Shown piece after piece: positions 8,662 through 17,357 of a stretch of DNA of 64,000 nt. Origin of the DNA: Bacteroides oleiciplenus YIT 12058 (GTDB lineage Bacteria; Bacteroidota; Bacteroidia; Bacteroidales; Bacteroidaceae); the NCBI RefSeq assembly GCF_000315485.1, contig NZ_JH992946.1, positions 248,001-312,000 of the forward strand, written 5' to 3'. Every line of letters begins with the position of its first letter. Position 1 is the stretch's first letter. Under the pieces are notes generated by a model that saw only the letters and a list, made by a program, of their open reading frames with translations, did not search any database and was not told the origin of the DNA. Made by a program: the position numbers and the translations under genes.

Positions 8662-10173
8662 ATGAAGAACAAATTGACTTTATTTTTCTTTACGCTTTCT
8701 CTGTTGACGTCTGTAACAGTCAGCGCACAAATAGGTGAACTGGAGCGTTCCACGCCCGAGGCCGAAGGTGTGCCTTCCGGAGCAGTCATGGCTCTGATGG
8801 ACTCCCTGATAGGGTTACCTCAAACAGATATACATAGTGTAATGGTTCTGCGTCATGGAAAAGTCATTGCCGAAATCTATCCTGAACCTTTCGCTCCGGA
8901 ATATCGTCACACTGTATTCTCCTGCTCTAAAACCTTTGTGGGTGCCGCCGTTGGCCTTGCTATTTCCGAGAATCGTCTGCGGTTGACGGACCGTGTAGCA
9001 TCTTTCTTCCCCGACCAACTTCCGGATAGTATTTCAGCAAACCTTGCCGGTATGACTGTCCGTAACCTGCTGAATATGACTTCCGGCATTGCTCCGGACT
9101 GGAATATGCGTAATGTCCGTACGGATTGGATAAGGGGATATCTGGAGAAAACTGTAAAAGCTCCCGGAGAGCATTTCGATTATGATTCCATGAGCTCTTA
9201 CATTCTTTCTGCCATTGTGCAGAAGGTGACCGGAATGAAGGTGCTGGATTATCTCCGGATGAAGATTTTTGAGTCGATGCATATCACTGATATATCCTGG
9301 GAAGTCAGTCCCGAAGGTATCAATACCGGAGGCTGGGGTGTGTATGTACAAAGCGAATCACTGGCTAAGTTTGCTCAATTGCTGCTGAATCGTGGTGTAT
9401 GGAACGGCAAACAATTGCTTCCTGCCTGGTGGGTGGACCAGATGATGGCAAAACAGTCGGATACAGGCAGCTTCGGCTATGGTTACGGTTATCATATGTG
9501 GCTTTGCGAGTATCCGGGTGCTGTCCGTATAGATGGAGCATTGGGGCAATATGCGCTTATTGTACCCGATAAAGACATGGTGATAGTCATTACTGAATGT
9601 ACCTTGATAGATGGAGCCACGCAGCGCCGCCTGGTATGGAACCGCCTGCTGCCTGCCGTGACGGGCGACCAGCCATTGACACTGGGAAAAGATTATAAGC
9701 GTTTGCAGAAGAAGCAATCTGCTTACTGTTTGCCGGTAGTGCAGGGAAAGGCTAATTCATCCCTTGCCCGGGAGTATGCGGGTAAAAACATTGTGCTCGG
9801 ACCGAATAAATTCGGCTGGCAATCTCTCACTTTTCAGTTCAAACAGAAAGAAGTGATAATGACCGTGATGGAAACTTCCGGAGCTCAATACGACCTTTTG
9901 TTCGGCTACAAACAATGGAAAAAGACTTCTATTGATGCTTATCCACCTTATTCTGTTGATGCCAAAGGACGTTTCAATGGGATAGAAGGTCCCTTCTATG
10001 TGGCGGGAAGTTATGCCTGGCCGTCCTCTTCTACACTGGAATTGAAAGCGCATTATGTCAACTGGATTACAGCTCTCAATCTCACTTTCCGCTTTGAGGG
10101 GGAGCAGGTGCAGTTAACGGTTAAAGAGAACTATTCTTCGGAAGCAAAGATAATTGAAGGGAGGGTATTATGA
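8662..10173 (+). CDS. Secreted serine hydrolase, beta-lactamase class C-like
   Basis: The 503-residue protein has an N-terminal signal peptide ending near SVTVSAQ, so it is probably periplasmic. The penicillin-binding/class C fold is shown by the S-x-x-K motif S87-C-S-K90 (VFSCSKTFVGAAVG) and the Y174-D-S motif in the YDSMSSYILSAIVQKVTG segment. LGQYALIVPDKDMVIVIT fits the third core strand. A C-terminal region of about 170 residues, from about 335, is not part of the core fold. Such enzymes act as peptidases, esterases or amidases, and no substrate can be inferred. The stop overlaps the start of the next gene (ATGA-type), so the two are translationally coupled. Confidence 0.88.
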   Translation: MKNKLTLFFFTLSLLTSVTVSAQIGELERSTPEAEGVPSGAVMALMDSLIGLPQTDIHSVMVLRHGKVIAEIYPEPFAPEYRHTVFSCSKTFVGAAVGLAISENRLRLTDRVASFFPDQLPDSISANLAGMTVRNLLNMTSGIAPDWNMRNVRTDWIRGYLEKTVKAPGEHFDYDSMSSYILSAIVQKVTGMKVLDYLRMKIFESMHITDISWEVSPEGINTGGWGVYVQSESLAKFAQLLLNRGVWNGKQLLPAWWVDQMMAKQSDTGSFGYGYGYHMWLCEYPGAVRIDGALGQYALIVPDKDMVIVITECTLIDGATQRRLVWNRLLPAVTGDQPLTLGKDYKRLQKKQSAYCLPVVQGKANSSLAREYAGKNIVLGPNKFGWQSLTFQFKQKEVIMTVMETSGAQYDLLFGYKQWKKTSIDAYPPYSVDAKGRFNGIEGPFYVAGSYAWPSSSTLELKAHYVNWITALNLTFRFEGEQVQLTVKENYSSEAKIIEGRVL

Positions 10174-10802
10174 ACCGTATCACACTGATTTTGAAACGCC
10201 CGTTTATCTGGTTAAGCCGCTTCCGCCATCGTTGCGGCTATGGGGTACATTCACCTTTTGCTTTCAACCTGATTACGCAGGTGATTTATGAGAGTACTCC
10301 TTATTATAAGTATAAAGACCTGGCTGTGGAACAGAAAAAGCTGGCTCTGCAGAAAGACAAAAACTGGAAATATGAATCGAAAAAGGTGAAACGCCTCCTG
10401 TTTCGGTTAGTTAATTATACCCAGCCCGACACCATTGTAGATGCTGGCAGGCTTGCCGCTTCTTCGCTCTATCTGAAAGCGGGAAAGGAAGGGGCGGACT
10501 ATACTTCTGCATCTGAACTTTCCGAGCTGTTTCTGGAAGCCGGAGTGCCTGTAGATTTCCTTTATCTGCATGACTATCGTCATCCGGAATTTGTAGAAGA
10601 AGTGTTTCGTATCTGTGCTGCGCGCACAACGAAGAAATCAATTTTTGTAGTGGAAGGAATAGAGTATAGTCCACAGATGAAAACTCTTTGGAAACGTATG
10701 CAACAAGATGAAAAAGTGGGTATTACGTTCAACCTTTATGATCTTGGTATTCTCTTCTTTGATAAAACTAAGATAAAACAGGACTATATTGTCAACTTTT
10801 GA
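10170..10802 (+). CDS. SAM-dependent methyltransferase-like protein
   Basis: The 210-residue protein starts inside the stop of the serine hydrolase gene, implying co-translation. The N-terminus RHRCGYGVHSPFAFNLITQV matches a Bacteroidetes-specific group usually annotated as class I SAM-dependent methyltransferase. TIVDAGRLAASSLYLKAGKE sits where the glycine-rich SAM loop (normally VDLGTG-like) should be, but the glycines are largely missing, so activity is uncertain. No signal peptide or membrane segment is seen. The assignment rests on recalled family resemblance. Confidence 0.55.
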   Translation: MNRITLILKRPFIWLSRFRHRCGYGVHSPFAFNLITQVIYESTPYYKYKDLAVEQKKLALQKDKNWKYESKKVKRLLFRLVNYTQPDTIVDAGRLAASSLYLKAGKEGADYTSASELSELFLEAGVPVDFLYLHDYRHPEFVEEVFRICAARTTKKSIFVVEGIEYSPQMKTLWKRMQQDEKVGITFNLYDLGILFFDKTKIKQDYIVNF

Positions 10803-10822
10803 TTATCTTTAGGCGTTTCAAT

Positions 10823-10893
10823 AGTGATTAATGGTTAGTGATGGGTGATTAGCATCATTTACTAACTGCTAATCACTAATCACTAAACACTAA
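10823..10893 (+). repeat. Imperfect inverted repeat before the adenosyltransferase gene
   Basis: TGATTAGCA (10846-10854) pairs perfectly with TGCTAATCA (10867-10875); flanking TAGTGAT-type units on both sides extend the stem imperfectly. The whole is built from iterated TTAGTGAT/ATCACTAA units and ends 5 nt before the start codon, so it forms part of the leader or a dispersed repeat. Confidence 0.6.
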
Positions 10894-10898
10894 TCGTT

Positions 10899-11453
10899 AT
10901 GAAAATATATACCAAAACCGGTGATAAAGGTACTACCTCATTGGTAGGTGGCACTCGTGTGTCTAAAACCCACGTTCGTCTTGAAGCGTACGGCACAGTG
11001 GATGAGTTGAATGCTAACTTAGGCGTGCTCATCACTTATCTGCCCGATGAAGAGGACCAAACACTTGTCCGCCACATCCAGGACCGTCTTTTTGCAGTCG
11101 GCTCCAATCTGGCTACCGATCTTGAGAAGACGGATTTGAAGTGTGCCAGTGTTATTCATCCCGAAGAGATAGAACGCATTGAGAAGGAAATAGACCGTTT
11201 GGATAATTTGCTTCCTCCGTTGCATGCCTTTATATTGCCCGGTGGCAGTCGTGGAGCCTCAGTTTGTCATGTTTGCCGTACGGTTTGCCGCAGGGCGGAA
11301 CGTCGCATTCTGGCTTTGGCAGAGCAATGCAAAGTTGCTCCTGAATTACTCGCTTATGTGAACCGTTTGTCCGATTATTTGTTTGTCTTGTCACGGAAAA
11401 TCAACCAGGATGAGAAAAAAGATGAAATATTTTGGGATAATAGTTGTAAATGA
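10899..11453 (+). CDS. Cob(I)yrinic acid a,c-diamide adenosyltransferase, PduO type
   Basis: The 184-residue protein converts cob(I)alamin and ATP to adenosylcobalamin (EC 2.5.1.17). It begins [21 protein letters not shown], the N-terminal ATP-binding motif of PduO-type enzymes, and has [12 protein letters not shown] and the C-terminal CRRAERR motif that contacts ATP. Length is typical of the single-domain form. It stands alone with an inverted repeat just before its start. Bacteroides depend on salvaged cobalamin for methylmalonyl-CoA mutase, which gives it a clear role. Confidence 0.93.
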   Translation: MKIYTKTGDKGTTSLVGGTRVSKTHVRLEAYGTVDELNANLGVLITYLPDEEDQTLVRHIQDRLFAVGSNLATDLEKTDLKCASVIHPEEIERIEKEIDRLDNLLPPLHAFILPGGSRGASVCHVCRTVCRRAERRILALAEQCKVAPELLAYVNRLSDYLFVLSRKINQDEKKDEIFWDNSCK

Positions 11454-11465
11454 GAGATTTTATTA

Positions 11466-11473
11466 TACTTTTG
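11466..11473 (+). promoter_or_regulatory. -7 element of the DUF2795 gene
   Basis: TACTTTTG matches TAnnTTTG, with TTG at 11444-11446 19 bp upstream. The ATG is at 11526. Confidence 0.5.
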
Positions 11474-11525
11474 CCGAAAAATAGAAAGTAGGATTTAATA
11501 TTCACAATTTTAATACTTAGGACTT

Positions 11526-11747
11526 ATGTATTGGACATTGGAATTAGCATCTAAATTGGAAGATGCTCCTTGGCCGGCAACCAAGGACGAATTGATCGAT
11601 TATGCCATTCGTTCGGGCGCTCCGCTTGAAGTGATTGAAAATTTGCAGGAAATGGAAGATGAAGGCGATATTTATGAGAGCATCGAAGATATTTGGCCCG
11701 ATTATCCAAGTAAAGAGGATTTCTTCTTTAATGAAGAAGAGTATTAG
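11526..11747 (+). CDS. DUF2795 small acidic protein
   Basis: This 73-residue acidic protein belongs to the DUF2795 family, recognised by DAPWPATKDELIDYAIRSGA and PLEVIENLQEMEDEGDIYES. The C-terminus is rich in Asp, Glu and Phe. DUF2795 proteins are small single-domain proteins common in Bacteroidales and actinobacteria with no established function. It has its own promoter. Confidence 0.8.
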   Translation: MYWTLELASKLEDAPWPATKDELIDYAIRSGAPLEVIENLQEMEDEGDIYESIEDIWPDYPSKEDFFFNEEEY

Positions 11748-11849
11748 ATACGATTTTTTTAAGCTTTGCACTTGTTGCAGGGTAGTAAACACATAGAAAG
11801 AGGTAGTCCGTAGACCTGTTTGCAGCGGGTTAAAGGGTTGCCTCTTTTT

Positions 11850-11857
11850 TATATTTG
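11850..11857 (+). promoter_or_regulatory. -7 element very close to the RecQ-like start
   Basis: TATATTTG fits TAnnTTTG, and its last base is only 7 nt before the chosen ATG at 11865. If used, the mRNA would be leaderless or nearly so. No well-spaced upstream element is seen. Confidence 0.4.
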
Positions 11858-11864
11858 TTCCATT

Positions 11865-14306
11865 ATGACTGAAACACGAGAAGAAGCGGCATGCCGGTTG
11901 CCGGAACTGAAAGAACGGCATTTGCCCGGAGATTGCCGGGAAGCGGTATACGCGCTTTTGAAAGGAACTTACGGGTACGAACAGTTTCGTGACCTGGAGG
12001 TGTACGACGATTTGTTCAAGGGGAAGGACACGCTCCACATCTCGCAGGGGCAATTGATAGAAAGTGTCATTGCCGAAGCGGAGAAGGCGCGTAACGGGGG
12101 AGAAGATGTAGACAACATCTTGTTGACAGCGCCCACCGGGGCAGGAAAATCTCTGTTGTTCCAGTTGCCTGCCATCTATCTGGGCAATGAATATGGGTTG
12201 CTTACCATTGTCGTATCTCCTCTGAAAGCATTAATTGTAGACCAAGTAGAAGGTTTACAGGAGCTGGGATATATGCGTGTGGCATATGCTTCTTCCGATT
12301 TATCACCCGAACAAAAGAATGAGGTGTACCGGCAAGTGCGTGAAGGTGAAGTGGATTTATTCTATCTCTCGCCGGAGTTGTTGCTTTCGTATGACATCAA
12401 GCACTTTGCAGGCGAACGTCGCATCGGGTTGATTGTAGTGGATGAGGCTCATACGGTGACTACCTGGGGTAAGGAGTTCCGGGTGGATTACTGGTTCCTC
12501 GGTCGTTATCTACAGGGCTTGAAGAAAAGTCTCGGCTATGCGTTTCCGCTCTTTGCGCTGACTGCTACGGCGGTCTGGAATCCGAAAGGGGACAACGATA
12601 TGGTGTTCGAAACTATTCGTTCGCTACAAATGGAACCCTGCGTACTTTATGCAGGTACGGTGAAACGCCGGAATATCGGTTTCGATATTCGTCAGATGGA
12701 GATAGAGGAAGGTGAGACGTATGATAAGGCCAAACAGCGTGTAGTGGCTGAACGGGTAGAAGACTTTCTCGACGGACACAAAACTATTCTTTATTATCCC
12801 TTTGCAGGCGGTATCGACATGCGCTTGAAGACGTGGGTGAAATCAACTGACTGGCATTTGGTGGCTTCTTACTACGGCAAAAAGGACAAGGAACAGAAGG
12901 CGGCAATTGTACAGGAGTTTAAAGAGGGTGAAAAGCGGATGATTGTAGCTACAAAGGCATTCGGTATGGGTGTGGATATCAGTGACATTGACCGGGTGTA
13001 TCACGTGGCACCGTCCAGTACATTCGTTGATTATATACAGGAGATCGGGCGCGCAGCTCGCGATATAGATATTCATGGGGTTTCGGCAACGGATTATCAT
13101 GAACGGGATTTTTATTATATGAAGCGTCTGCATATGGCAGGCAATATCGCACAGGAACAGTTGTCGTTGATACTGAAGAAACTGATGGAAGTGTATCGGA
13201 TGAAGGGGGGAAAGCAGGAAATGCTGGTGTCTTTGTCTGACTTTGAATTCGTGGTAAAACTGCCGCGAATGAAGAATAAACTGGAGTATGAGGCGGAACT
13301 GGGACAATTGATTAAGACGGCTTTACTGTGGCTGGAGGATGATTTGAGCCATCGTTATGGCAAGAAACTGTTGGAAGTAAGTCCACAGAACTTGCTGACA
13401 GAAGGATATATACAGGATAAGACCGGTGATGTTTTTATTCGCGAATTTAAGGATTATCTTACCAAGGTGTCCGGTACGGAAGATGTGTATACGGCACGTT
13501 TGGAAAAACTCTGGGAAGAGCGCTTTGCTGAGTTGGGATATAGAGAATTTAAACAGAAACTGAATGGCGGTACACTGTGGGAAGGTTCCCGTGCAGTGTC
13601 CGTGGGCAAACATGAGGTGTTGCTGAAGGAGGATGCGGCAGTGATTCGCCAGCGGATGGATGCGTTGTTCAATAGCTTGAAGACGCTGCTGGTTGATAAA
13701 CTACGAAAAACGAAAGGCCGCTTTGACGAAGAAGAGTTACGGGCGGTATTTGCCGAACATGGCATGGATGTGCCATCGGCAAAACGCTTCATTGGCTCGT
13801 TGTTGGAGTCACGTACGGAAGAGGGACGCAGCGTGAGTTATATCAGCAGTGTGAAAAAGAAGGATTCTAACGAACTCTCTTTCACGGTGACGAAAGGTTT
13901 TGATTTATTGTTGTCCCGTTATCAGAAACTGTTCAGTCAGCGAATAGTAGGGGGGGAAGGAGCTCGTTTACTGTTCTATACTACGCCGTTCTCTGACCTG
14001 AATATGTTGCTCAACTTACTTTCTATGCTCGATTGTCTTTCGTTTAGCGTTGAGGGTGGCGGTACGCCTTGTGTACTGGTTCGCTTTGATGACCCCGATA
14101 GCTTGGAACAGATTGCGTCTTCTGATGAATATCACAATCTGATTCTTGAGAATAATGAGAAGATATTCCAGGAACAGATAGACTTGTTCTCTTTCTTCTT
14201 CGGAACGAATGGAATGGATGATGTGAAACGCTGGAGTTTTATCGAAGATTATTTCACAGGGATGGGAGTAGAGGAGTTGAAGACAAAATACGCTACTCCG
14301 TCATAA
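11865..14306 (+). CDS. RecQ-family ATP-dependent DNA helicase (divergent)
   Basis: The 813-residue protein is an SF2 helicase with Walker A TAPTGAGKS (K95), DEAH box VVDEAHTVTTWG (193-196), the LFALTATA motif III, and motif VI YIQEIGRAARD. The start at 11865 is chosen over the TTG at 11820 because it is an ATG followed by a plausible N-terminus. It resembles RecQ in the core but lacks the four-cysteine zinc cluster expected after motif VI, and the roughly 400-residue C-terminal half is not a recognisable RQC-HRDC arrangement. A role in replication repair or defence is possible. Its last 6 nt overlap the end of the convergent DUF3037 gene. Confidence 0.82.
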   Translation: MTETREEAACRLPELKERHLPGDCREAVYALLKGTYGYEQFRDLEVYDDLFKGKDTLHISQGQLIESVIAEAEKARNGGEDVDNILLTAPTGAGKSLLFQLPAIYLGNEYGLLTIVVSPLKALIVDQVEGLQELGYMRVAYASSDLSPEQKNEVYRQVREGEVDLFYLSPELLLSYDIKHFAGERRIGLIVVDEAHTVTTWGKEFRVDYWFLGRYLQGLKKSLGYAFPLFALTATAVWNPKGDNDMVFETIRSLQMEPCVLYAGTVKRRNIGFDIRQMEIEEGETYDKAKQRVVAERVEDFLDGHKTILYYPFAGGIDMRLKTWVKSTDWHLVASYYGKKDKEQKAAIVQEFKEGEKRMIVATKAFGMGVDISDIDRVYHVAPSSTFVDYIQEIGRAARDIDIHGVSATDYHERDFYYMKRLHMAGNIAQEQLSLILKKLMEVYRMKGGKQEMLVSLSDFEFVVKLPRMKNKLEYEAELGQLIKTALLWLEDDLSHRYGKKLLEVSPQNLLTEGYIQDKTGDVFIREFKDYLTKVSGTEDVYTARLEKLWEERFAELGYREFKQKLNGGTLWEGSRAVSVGKHEVLLKEDAAVIRQRMDALFNSLKTLLVDKLRKTKGRFDEEELRAVFAEHGMDVPSAKRFIGSLLESRTEEGRSVSYISSVKKKDSNELSFTVTKGFDLLLSRYQKLFSQRIVGGEGARLLFYTTPFSDLNMLLNLLSMLDCLSFSVEGGGTPCVLVRFDDPDSLEQIASSDEYHNLILENNEKIFQEQIDLFSFFFGTNGMDDVKRWSFIEDYFTGMGVEELKTKYATPS

Positions 14307-14684
14307 AACCAATTCTTTGAATAATCTTTCTAACGTCCTGTCCAGATCGTCGGAGAAACCGGCATGTGGGCGGGACGTTTGAATACAGGAACTCCGCACG
14401 GCTGTCAGCCACCGGAAACGTTCCGGAACATCAAGCTGGGCAATGGGGCCTCCGTCTTTGGAACCTGAACATATCTTGTTGAACACATCCAAGTGTGCGA
14501 ATACCAGTTCCCGGTCTACTTCGGACACATATAGCTTCAACTTTTCCTCGTTCACCAGGCAAACGGATTTGATGAAGTTTGCCTTTTTTGAGAAAAGGAT
14601 TACGCCTACATTGAAGAATTCTTCACGTTCTACTTTAGGAACCAGGCGGATAACTGCGTATTCATATAAGTGTTTTCCTTGCAT
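14301..14684 (-). CDS. DUF3037 protein, partner of the HipA-like kinase
   Basis: The 127-residue protein has the DUF3037 signature: YEYAVIRLVPKVEREEFFNVGVILF near the N-terminus and a late GGPIAQLDVPERFRWLTAVRSS block. DUF3037 has no established function. It starts inside the upstream HipA-like gene (23-nt overlap), so the two are co-translated. Its end overlaps the convergent RecQ-like gene by 6 nt. Confidence 0.85.
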   Translation of the reverse strand: MQGKHLYEYAVIRLVPKVEREEFFNVGVILFSKKANFIKSVCLVNEEKLKLYVSEVDRELVFAHLDVFNKICSGSKDGGPIAQLDVPERFRWLTAVRSSCIQTSRPHAGFSDDLDRTLERLFKELVL

Positions 14685-15447
14685 TCAATGCTTCTTTTAC
14701 AAATATTTCGGAATGGGCCCGTCTTTCGGTCAGAAAGCGGAGGTAGATATCTCTGATTTCTTCGGGTGTCTCATGGGTATCGTTCCAATGCAACCAATCG
14801 TCAGGAATGAGTGAGACGATTTCCTGTATCTTTTCTTCAGTCAGCAGGACGCGCAGGGTGGCATCGGCTTCTTCAAGCCGGGATGCTTCGGGCAGCAATA
14901 CATGATTCTTGATATAGGTGAAGGGGCTTACCGCATGCTTTTCCCAGTTCTCCCATGAGTGGTGGAAGTAGAGCGAAGCGCCCTGGTCTATCAGCCAGAG
15001 TTCCTTGTGCCACATCAGCATATTGGTGTTGCGGAAAGTACGGTCTATATTTGTGAGGTAGGCATCCAGCCAGACGATGCGGGAAGCCAGGTCGGGGGCT
15101 ACTTTGGTTGCCACGGGGTCAAAGGTCAGGGCTCCCGACAAAAAATGCAGTCCAAGGTTCAGGCCACGGCTACCTTGCAATAAATCTTGTATTTCTTCGT
15201 CTCCTTCAGTGCGGCCGAAAGCTTCGTCAAGGTTCAGGAATACCAGTTCCGGTACTCTGAATCCCAGCATACGTGCAACTTCTCCGCCAATCAATTCAGA
15301 AATCAACGCCTTTGTGCCATGACCGGCACCGCGAAACTTCACGACGTACTTGAATTCGTCGTCAGCCTCTGCCAGCGCGGGCAGCGAGCCACCTTCGCGC
15401 AAAGGGGTGATATAACGGGTAAGGTTGACTGTTCGCAACTCTATCAT
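14662..15447 (-). CDS. HipA-like kinase (HipA_2 type)
   Basis: The 261-residue protein resembles a compact HipA-fold Ser/Thr kinase. K37 (KYVVKF) is the likely ATP lysine, with SELIGGEVA as the partner helix. D135 in NIDRTFRNTNML with N140/N142 forms the catalytic loop, and D154 (LIDQG) matches the metal-binding DFG-like Asp. HipA itself phosphorylates GltX in E. coli, but this shorter group is uncharacterised as far as I know. There is no HipB-like helix-turn-helix gene next to it; instead it overlaps DUF3037. A TATCTTTG element on the minus strand (15510-15503) could be its promoter. Confidence 0.8.
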   Translation of the reverse strand: MIELRTVNLTRYITPLREGGSLPALAEADDEFKYVVKFRGAGHGTKALISELIGGEVARMLGFRVPELVFLNLDEAFGRTEGDEEIQDLLQGSRGLNLGLHFLSGALTFDPVATKVAPDLASRIVWLDAYLTNIDRTFRNTNMLMWHKELWLIDQGASLYFHHSWENWEKHAVSPFTYIKNHVLLPEASRLEEADATLRVLLTEEKIQEIVSLIPDDWLHWNDTHETPEEIRDIYLRFLTERRAHSEIFVKEALNARKTLI

Positions 15448-15530
15448 GGTTGTCCTTTCTGAAAATAGTTATGCTGTCCGCTTTTTTGAAGAACAGCAGT
15501 TGCAAAGATAATGCAAATCGAATGCAAAAC

Positions 15531-15550
15531 TTTCATGCTTGCATGAAAAA
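15531..15550 (-). terminator. Possible terminator of the ric-DUF488 transcript
   Basis: TTTCATGC and GCATGAAA form an 8-bp perfect palindrome with a 2-nt centre; read on the minus strand it is followed by GTTTTGC. It lies between the DUF488 stop and the HipA-like gene. The very short loop and modest T run make it weak; an operator for the kinase gene is the alternative. Confidence 0.4.
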
Positions 15551-15594
15551 GTTATGCTGAGATGCAGCTTATCTTCTTTAAAGATAGTGAATAT

Positions 15595-15960
15595 TCACGA
15601 TTCCCCAAGATGTGTCTCCAGAAACTGTTGTAGAATGCGGGCATGGTTGCGGACAGGCTCTTTAGAAGCATATAGCAAAGTAATCGTTTCATAGGATTTG
15701 ATTTTTGTGAGGAAATCCTGTACTGCCTCCGATGTTTCCAGTTCTTTACGATACATGGCTGAGAAACTTTCCCAATTTCCTATGGGATTCTCGTGGAACC
15801 ATTTTCTTAGCTCAGATGAAGGGGTGATTCCTTTTTCCCAAGCATCATATTTCAAATGTTCTTTCTTCATGCCCCGGGGCCAGAGGCGGTCTACCAATAC
15901 ACGGTAACCGTCTGTAGGTTCGGGGTCTTCATATACTCGTTTGATTTTAATCAGTGTCAT
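15595..15960 (-). CDS. DUF488 family protein (YeaO-like)
   Basis: The 121-residue protein matches the short YeaO-like DUF488 group: IKRVYEDPEPTDGYRVLVDR, then LWPRG, then LRKWFHENP and the TLLYASKEP block. Function is not established. It begins 3 nt after the stop of ric on the same strand and is probably co-transcribed with it, which may point to redox or nitrosative stress, but that is inference. Confidence 0.85.
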   Translation of the reverse strand: MTLIKIKRVYEDPEPTDGYRVLVDRLWPRGMKKEHLKYDAWEKGITPSSELRKWFHENPIGNWESFSAMYRKELETSEAVQDFLTKIKSYETITLLYASKEPVRNHARILQQFLETHLGES

Positions 15961-15963
15961 GAG

Positions 15964-16686
15964 TTATCCTCTTAGTTTTTCTTCCAGTTGAATGGCTCTT
16001 GGGAATACAATGTTGTTTTCCAGATGAATGTGCTGATGCAGGGCGGCTTCAAAAGCTTTCAGCTTCTCAAGTACCAGTCGATAACTGTTGCAGGCATCTT
16101 TCGGGGTGCTATATCCATGTGTCAGCATGTCGATATGGCGATAACGTTCACCTTCGGCATCATGCTCGGCCATCATTACAGATATAGGGGCTTCTACGCT
16201 TCCGCAGTGGAAATCGGGCAGTTGCTTATGTTCTTCCTGCGTCTTGAACATGTCGTAGATGTAGGGGAACAATACTAACTCTTCTTTATCGAGATGATTG
16301 CCGAGATCGTATAATGAACTTTGGAAGAGTTCGCGCACCTCAAAAAGTTCTGGATGATGTTCGCCATGAACATTGCATACCTTCTCAAGCAATTTCAGGA
16401 TTTCCGGTCCGTGGGAACGGATATTGCGATGGTGAATTTTGAGTATGTAATCCACCAGCAGGTCAATCGGCCAACTTTTGAAATCAATGCTTTCGGGGGT
16501 GCCGGATGTTTTGCTCTCTATATCTTTGATCACTTCATCCATGTTAGCTCCCGCTTTCCGGCTTGCTTCGGGCAGGGAGTCGGAACCATGACAACAAAAA
16601 TCAATGCCGTATTTATCGAAAATAGCTGCATTATCAAAATTGTCGGCTACGATTTCGCCGACTGTCATACTCTGATAGTCTTTCAT
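15964..16686 (-). CDS. ric: Iron-sulfur cluster repair di-iron protein (Ric/ScdA/YtfE)
   Basis: The 240-residue protein has the two-part Ric layout. The N-terminal ScdA domain contains MTVGEIVADNFDNAAIFDKY and FCCHG (C31, C32). The hemerythrin-like domain carries His/Glu ligands in DYILKIHHRNIRSHGPE, HGEHHPE, LDKEELVLFPYI, MMAEHDAEGERYRHI and the final HQHIHLENNIVFPRA. Such proteins repair Fe-S clusters damaged by nitric oxide or oxidants. Length fits the family (about 220-245). It is the first gene of a short operon with DUF488. Confidence 0.93.
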   Translation of the reverse strand: MKDYQSMTVGEIVADNFDNAAIFDKYGIDFCCHGSDSLPEASRKAGANMDEVIKDIESKTSGTPESIDFKSWPIDLLVDYILKIHHRNIRSHGPEILKLLEKVCNVHGEHHPELFEVRELFQSSLYDLGNHLDKEELVLFPYIYDMFKTQEEHKQLPDFHCGSVEAPISVMMAEHDAEGERYRHIDMLTHGYSTPKDACNSYRLVLEKLKAFEAALHQHIHLENNIVFPRAIQLEEKLRG

Positions 16687-16799
16687 ACACGATACATTTT
16701 TTTAGTCTCCATGGAATTATGGAGATGTTTTGTATATACTACAGTTATCGGTGGAGGAATGTTCGGGTGGTTATGATAAATTGGATTACTCTGGTTCTG

Positions 16800-16829
16800 T
16801 TGAATTATAGCTATTTATCTTTATCTTTG
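16800..16829 (+). promoter_or_regulatory. Promoter of the GNAT gene
   Basis: TTG at 16800-16802 and TATCTTTG at 16822-16829 are spaced by 19 bp, matching the Bacteroides consensus. Confidence 0.6.
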
Positions 16830-16872
16830 CAGAGGCCGCATTTTGCTTAGTACAAACCTCAAAGTTAGAGAT

Positions 16873-17313
16873 ATGGAGATAAAGATACGGGAAGCTGAAG
16901 TTTCGGATTTCAATAGAATCAATGCCTTGTTTAAAGAGTTTGCTGCATTTGAGAATTTACCGGAAAGAATGACAAATACGGTAGAGCAAATGCTGGAAGA
17001 AAAAGAGTACTTCAACTGCTTTGTTGCAGAGACGGCTGAAGGTGAAATAGCCGGTTATGTTACTTACTTCTTTTGTTATTATACATGGGTAGGTAAATCA
17101 TTGTATATGGACGATTTGTATGTGAGACCGGAGTTCAGAGGAAAAAGTATCGGGTCACAACTGATAAAGAAGATAATAGGGTATGCAAAAGACTCCGGAT
17201 GCCGCAGATTACGCTGGCAAGTGTCGGAATGGAACCAACCGGCTATTGATTTCTATAAGAAGTTGGGTGCTGGTGTCAGCGGTGTAGAGCAGAATTGTGA
17301 CTTGATGCTTTAA
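16873..17313 (+). CDS. GNAT family N-acetyltransferase
   Basis: The 146-residue protein is a GNAT acetyltransferase: the acetyl-CoA motif A is LYMDDLYVRPEFRGKSIG, and the C-terminal QVSEWNQPAIDFYKKLGA is the motif B region. The pattern is closest to the diamine (spermidine/spermine) acetyltransferase-like branch, but the acceptor cannot be assigned. The start at 16873 gives a normal GNAT N-terminus (MEIKIREAEVSDF); the frame from 16843 starts too close to the promoter. It appears monocistronic. Confidence 0.85.
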   Translation: MEIKIREAEVSDFNRINALFKEFAAFENLPERMTNTVEQMLEEKEYFNCFVAETAEGEIAGYVTYFFCYYTWVGKSLYMDDLYVRPEFRGKSIGSQLIKKIIGYAKDSGCRRLRWQVSEWNQPAIDFYKKLGAGVSGVEQNCDLML

Positions 17314-17357
17314 AGAATGAATAGGGAGATCGCAATCGCTTATATATGAACTGTTTA

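Noticed and set aside
10823-10898. Cobalamin riboswitch before the adenosyltransferase gene
   Set aside because: The segment is too short and lacks the B12-box pattern; it is a simple iterated hairpin.
12398-12414. Self-targeting of the RecQ-like gene by CRISPR spacer 4
   Set aside because: Only the central 17 of 34 nt match and the seed end is mismatched, so interference is not expected.
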